Part shown: piece after piece, positions 63,655 through 64,000 of the stretch
Layout of the letters: each line of letters begins with the position of its first letter
How positions within the stretch are numbered: the stretch's first letter is position 1
NCBI RefSeq assembly: GCF_017313225.1
Contig: NZ_JAFLNE010000003.1
Coordinates: 186,001 to 250,000 of the forward strand
Reading direction: 5' to 3'
Length of the DNA: 64,000 bases
Source: Allomuricauda sp. CAU 1633
GTDB lineage: Bacteria; Bacteroidota; Bacteroidia; Flavobacteriales; Flavobacteriaceae
The notes under the pieces: model-generated
Told to the model about the DNA's origin: nothing
Databases searched by the model: none
Seen by the model: the letters and a program-made list of their open reading frames with translations, nothing else
Translations under genes and position numbers: made by a program

Positions 63655-64000
63655 ATGAAAACAAAACATTTCAACAAACTACCATTACTTGCAATTGTAT
63701 TTTTTGTTCACATCAACCTTTCTGCGCAGCAATTGACCCAAGTTCCCTCGGAAGAAGTGGGCCTATCTTCGGAACGACTTAATGTGCTTACCGAAACCTT
63801 TCAAGATTATGTGGATGATGGAAAACTATCAGGAGCTGTTGCTCTTGTTGCCCGAAAAGGTAAAGTGGCCTATTTTGAATCCTTTGGAAAGAGCGACATG
63901 GAAAGTAACACACCCATGGCGAAAAATTCCATTTTCCGGATTGCCTCACAGACCAAGGCCATTGTGAGTGTTGGCGTGATGATTCTTCAAGAAAGGGGCA
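63655..64000 (+). CDS. Secreted serine hydrolase (beta-lactamase-like), N-terminal part
   Basis: The first 115 codons of a gene running past the window end. A signal peptide (MKTKHFNKLPLLAIVFFVHI) and mature start QQLTQVPSEEVGL are visible, followed by the N-terminal part of a beta-lactamase-related fold with the nucleophile motif SQTK in FRIASQTKAIV. It is a second paralog of the AmpC-like class in this window but is exported. The end and function are outside the window. Confidence 0.85.
   Translation, partial: MKTKHFNKLPLLAIVFFVHINLSAQQLTQVPSEEVGLSSERLNVLTETFQDYVDDGKLSGAVALVARKGKVAYFESFGKSDMESNTPMAKNSIFRIASQTKAIVSVGVMILQERG

Noticed and set aside
1..64000. tRNA, rRNA, prophage or insertion-sequence genes
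   Set aside because: I looked for cloverleaf-like stretches, rRNA text and transposase motifs and saw none; this was by eye and would need a covariance-model scan to be certain.

Overview
The window looks like chromosomal DNA of a marine-type member of the Flavobacteriaceae (Bacteroidota). The signs are a GldA-type gliding ABC ATPase, DUF3857 transglutaminase-like proteins, DUF2807 adhesin-like proteins, a MetX-aspartokinase-homoserine dehydrogenase fusion, a CarboxypepD_reg-type outer-membrane beta-barrel receptor, almost no Shine-Dalgarno sequences, and occasional TAnnTTTG promoter boxes. The genus cannot be fixed from the sequence alone. I saw no rRNA, tRNA, CRISPR array, prophage or insertion sequence. 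Gene order is dense, with many 4-nt start/stop overlaps.

Layout. 0-11.4 kb: nadE, a LuxR-type regulator with a degenerate receiver, DNA primase, secreted and hypothetical proteins, an S15-type peptidase, a 2OG-Fe(II) oxygenase, an OMP, an anti-sigma/ECF sigma pair with a probable ECF-type promoter, and a polyprenyl synthase. 11.5-15.5 kb: a (GGGTGTT)n heptamer array, then rlmN, queA, aroA and a MazG-like pyrophosphohydrolase. 15.5-24.7 kb: three tandem DUF3857/transglutaminase-like genes, dtd, rsgA, two nearly identical secreted proteins in tandem, and a DUF2807 protein. 24.8-29.0 kb: an aromatic amino-acid operon (prephenate dehydratase, aminotransferase, prephenate dehydrogenase, DAHP synthase-chorismate mutase). 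It is preceded by a 23-codon leader peptide with 11 aromatic residues and a terminator/antiterminator pair, which is a textbook attenuator. 29.1-39.3 kb: gldA, a PLP decarboxylase, an OM receptor, a membrane-anchored LuxR protein, a compact four-gene ABC exporter cassette and a serine hydrolase.

39.4-61.6 kb is a sulfur and methionine region, nearly all on the minus strand. It holds metF and a two-gene metH behind one SAM-I riboswitch; an Rrf2 regulator with operator-like repeats followed by cysH, sulfite reductase (with a HEPN-like C-terminal domain), cobA and a ferredoxin-NADP reductase; then metZ and the MetX-AK-HSD fusion behind a second SAM-I riboswitch; an S15/CocE-type lipoprotein; and metK. 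These genes together cover sulfate-derived sulfide, homoserine activation, sulfhydrylation, remethylation and SAM formation, with SAM feeding back through the riboswitches. 61.9-64 kb: a deoxynucleoside kinase, a zinc alcohol dehydrogenase and the start of a serine hydrolase.

The most notable signals are the aromatic attenuator, the zinc-ligand-less DnaG finger, the Asp-to-Glu receiver, and two palindromic elements with a shared loop lying inside metH and a serine hydrolase gene. Also notable are the two SAM-I riboswitches that each end in a hairpin about 10 nt before the start codon, the duplicated secreted protein pair, and the G-quadruplex-capable heptamer array.
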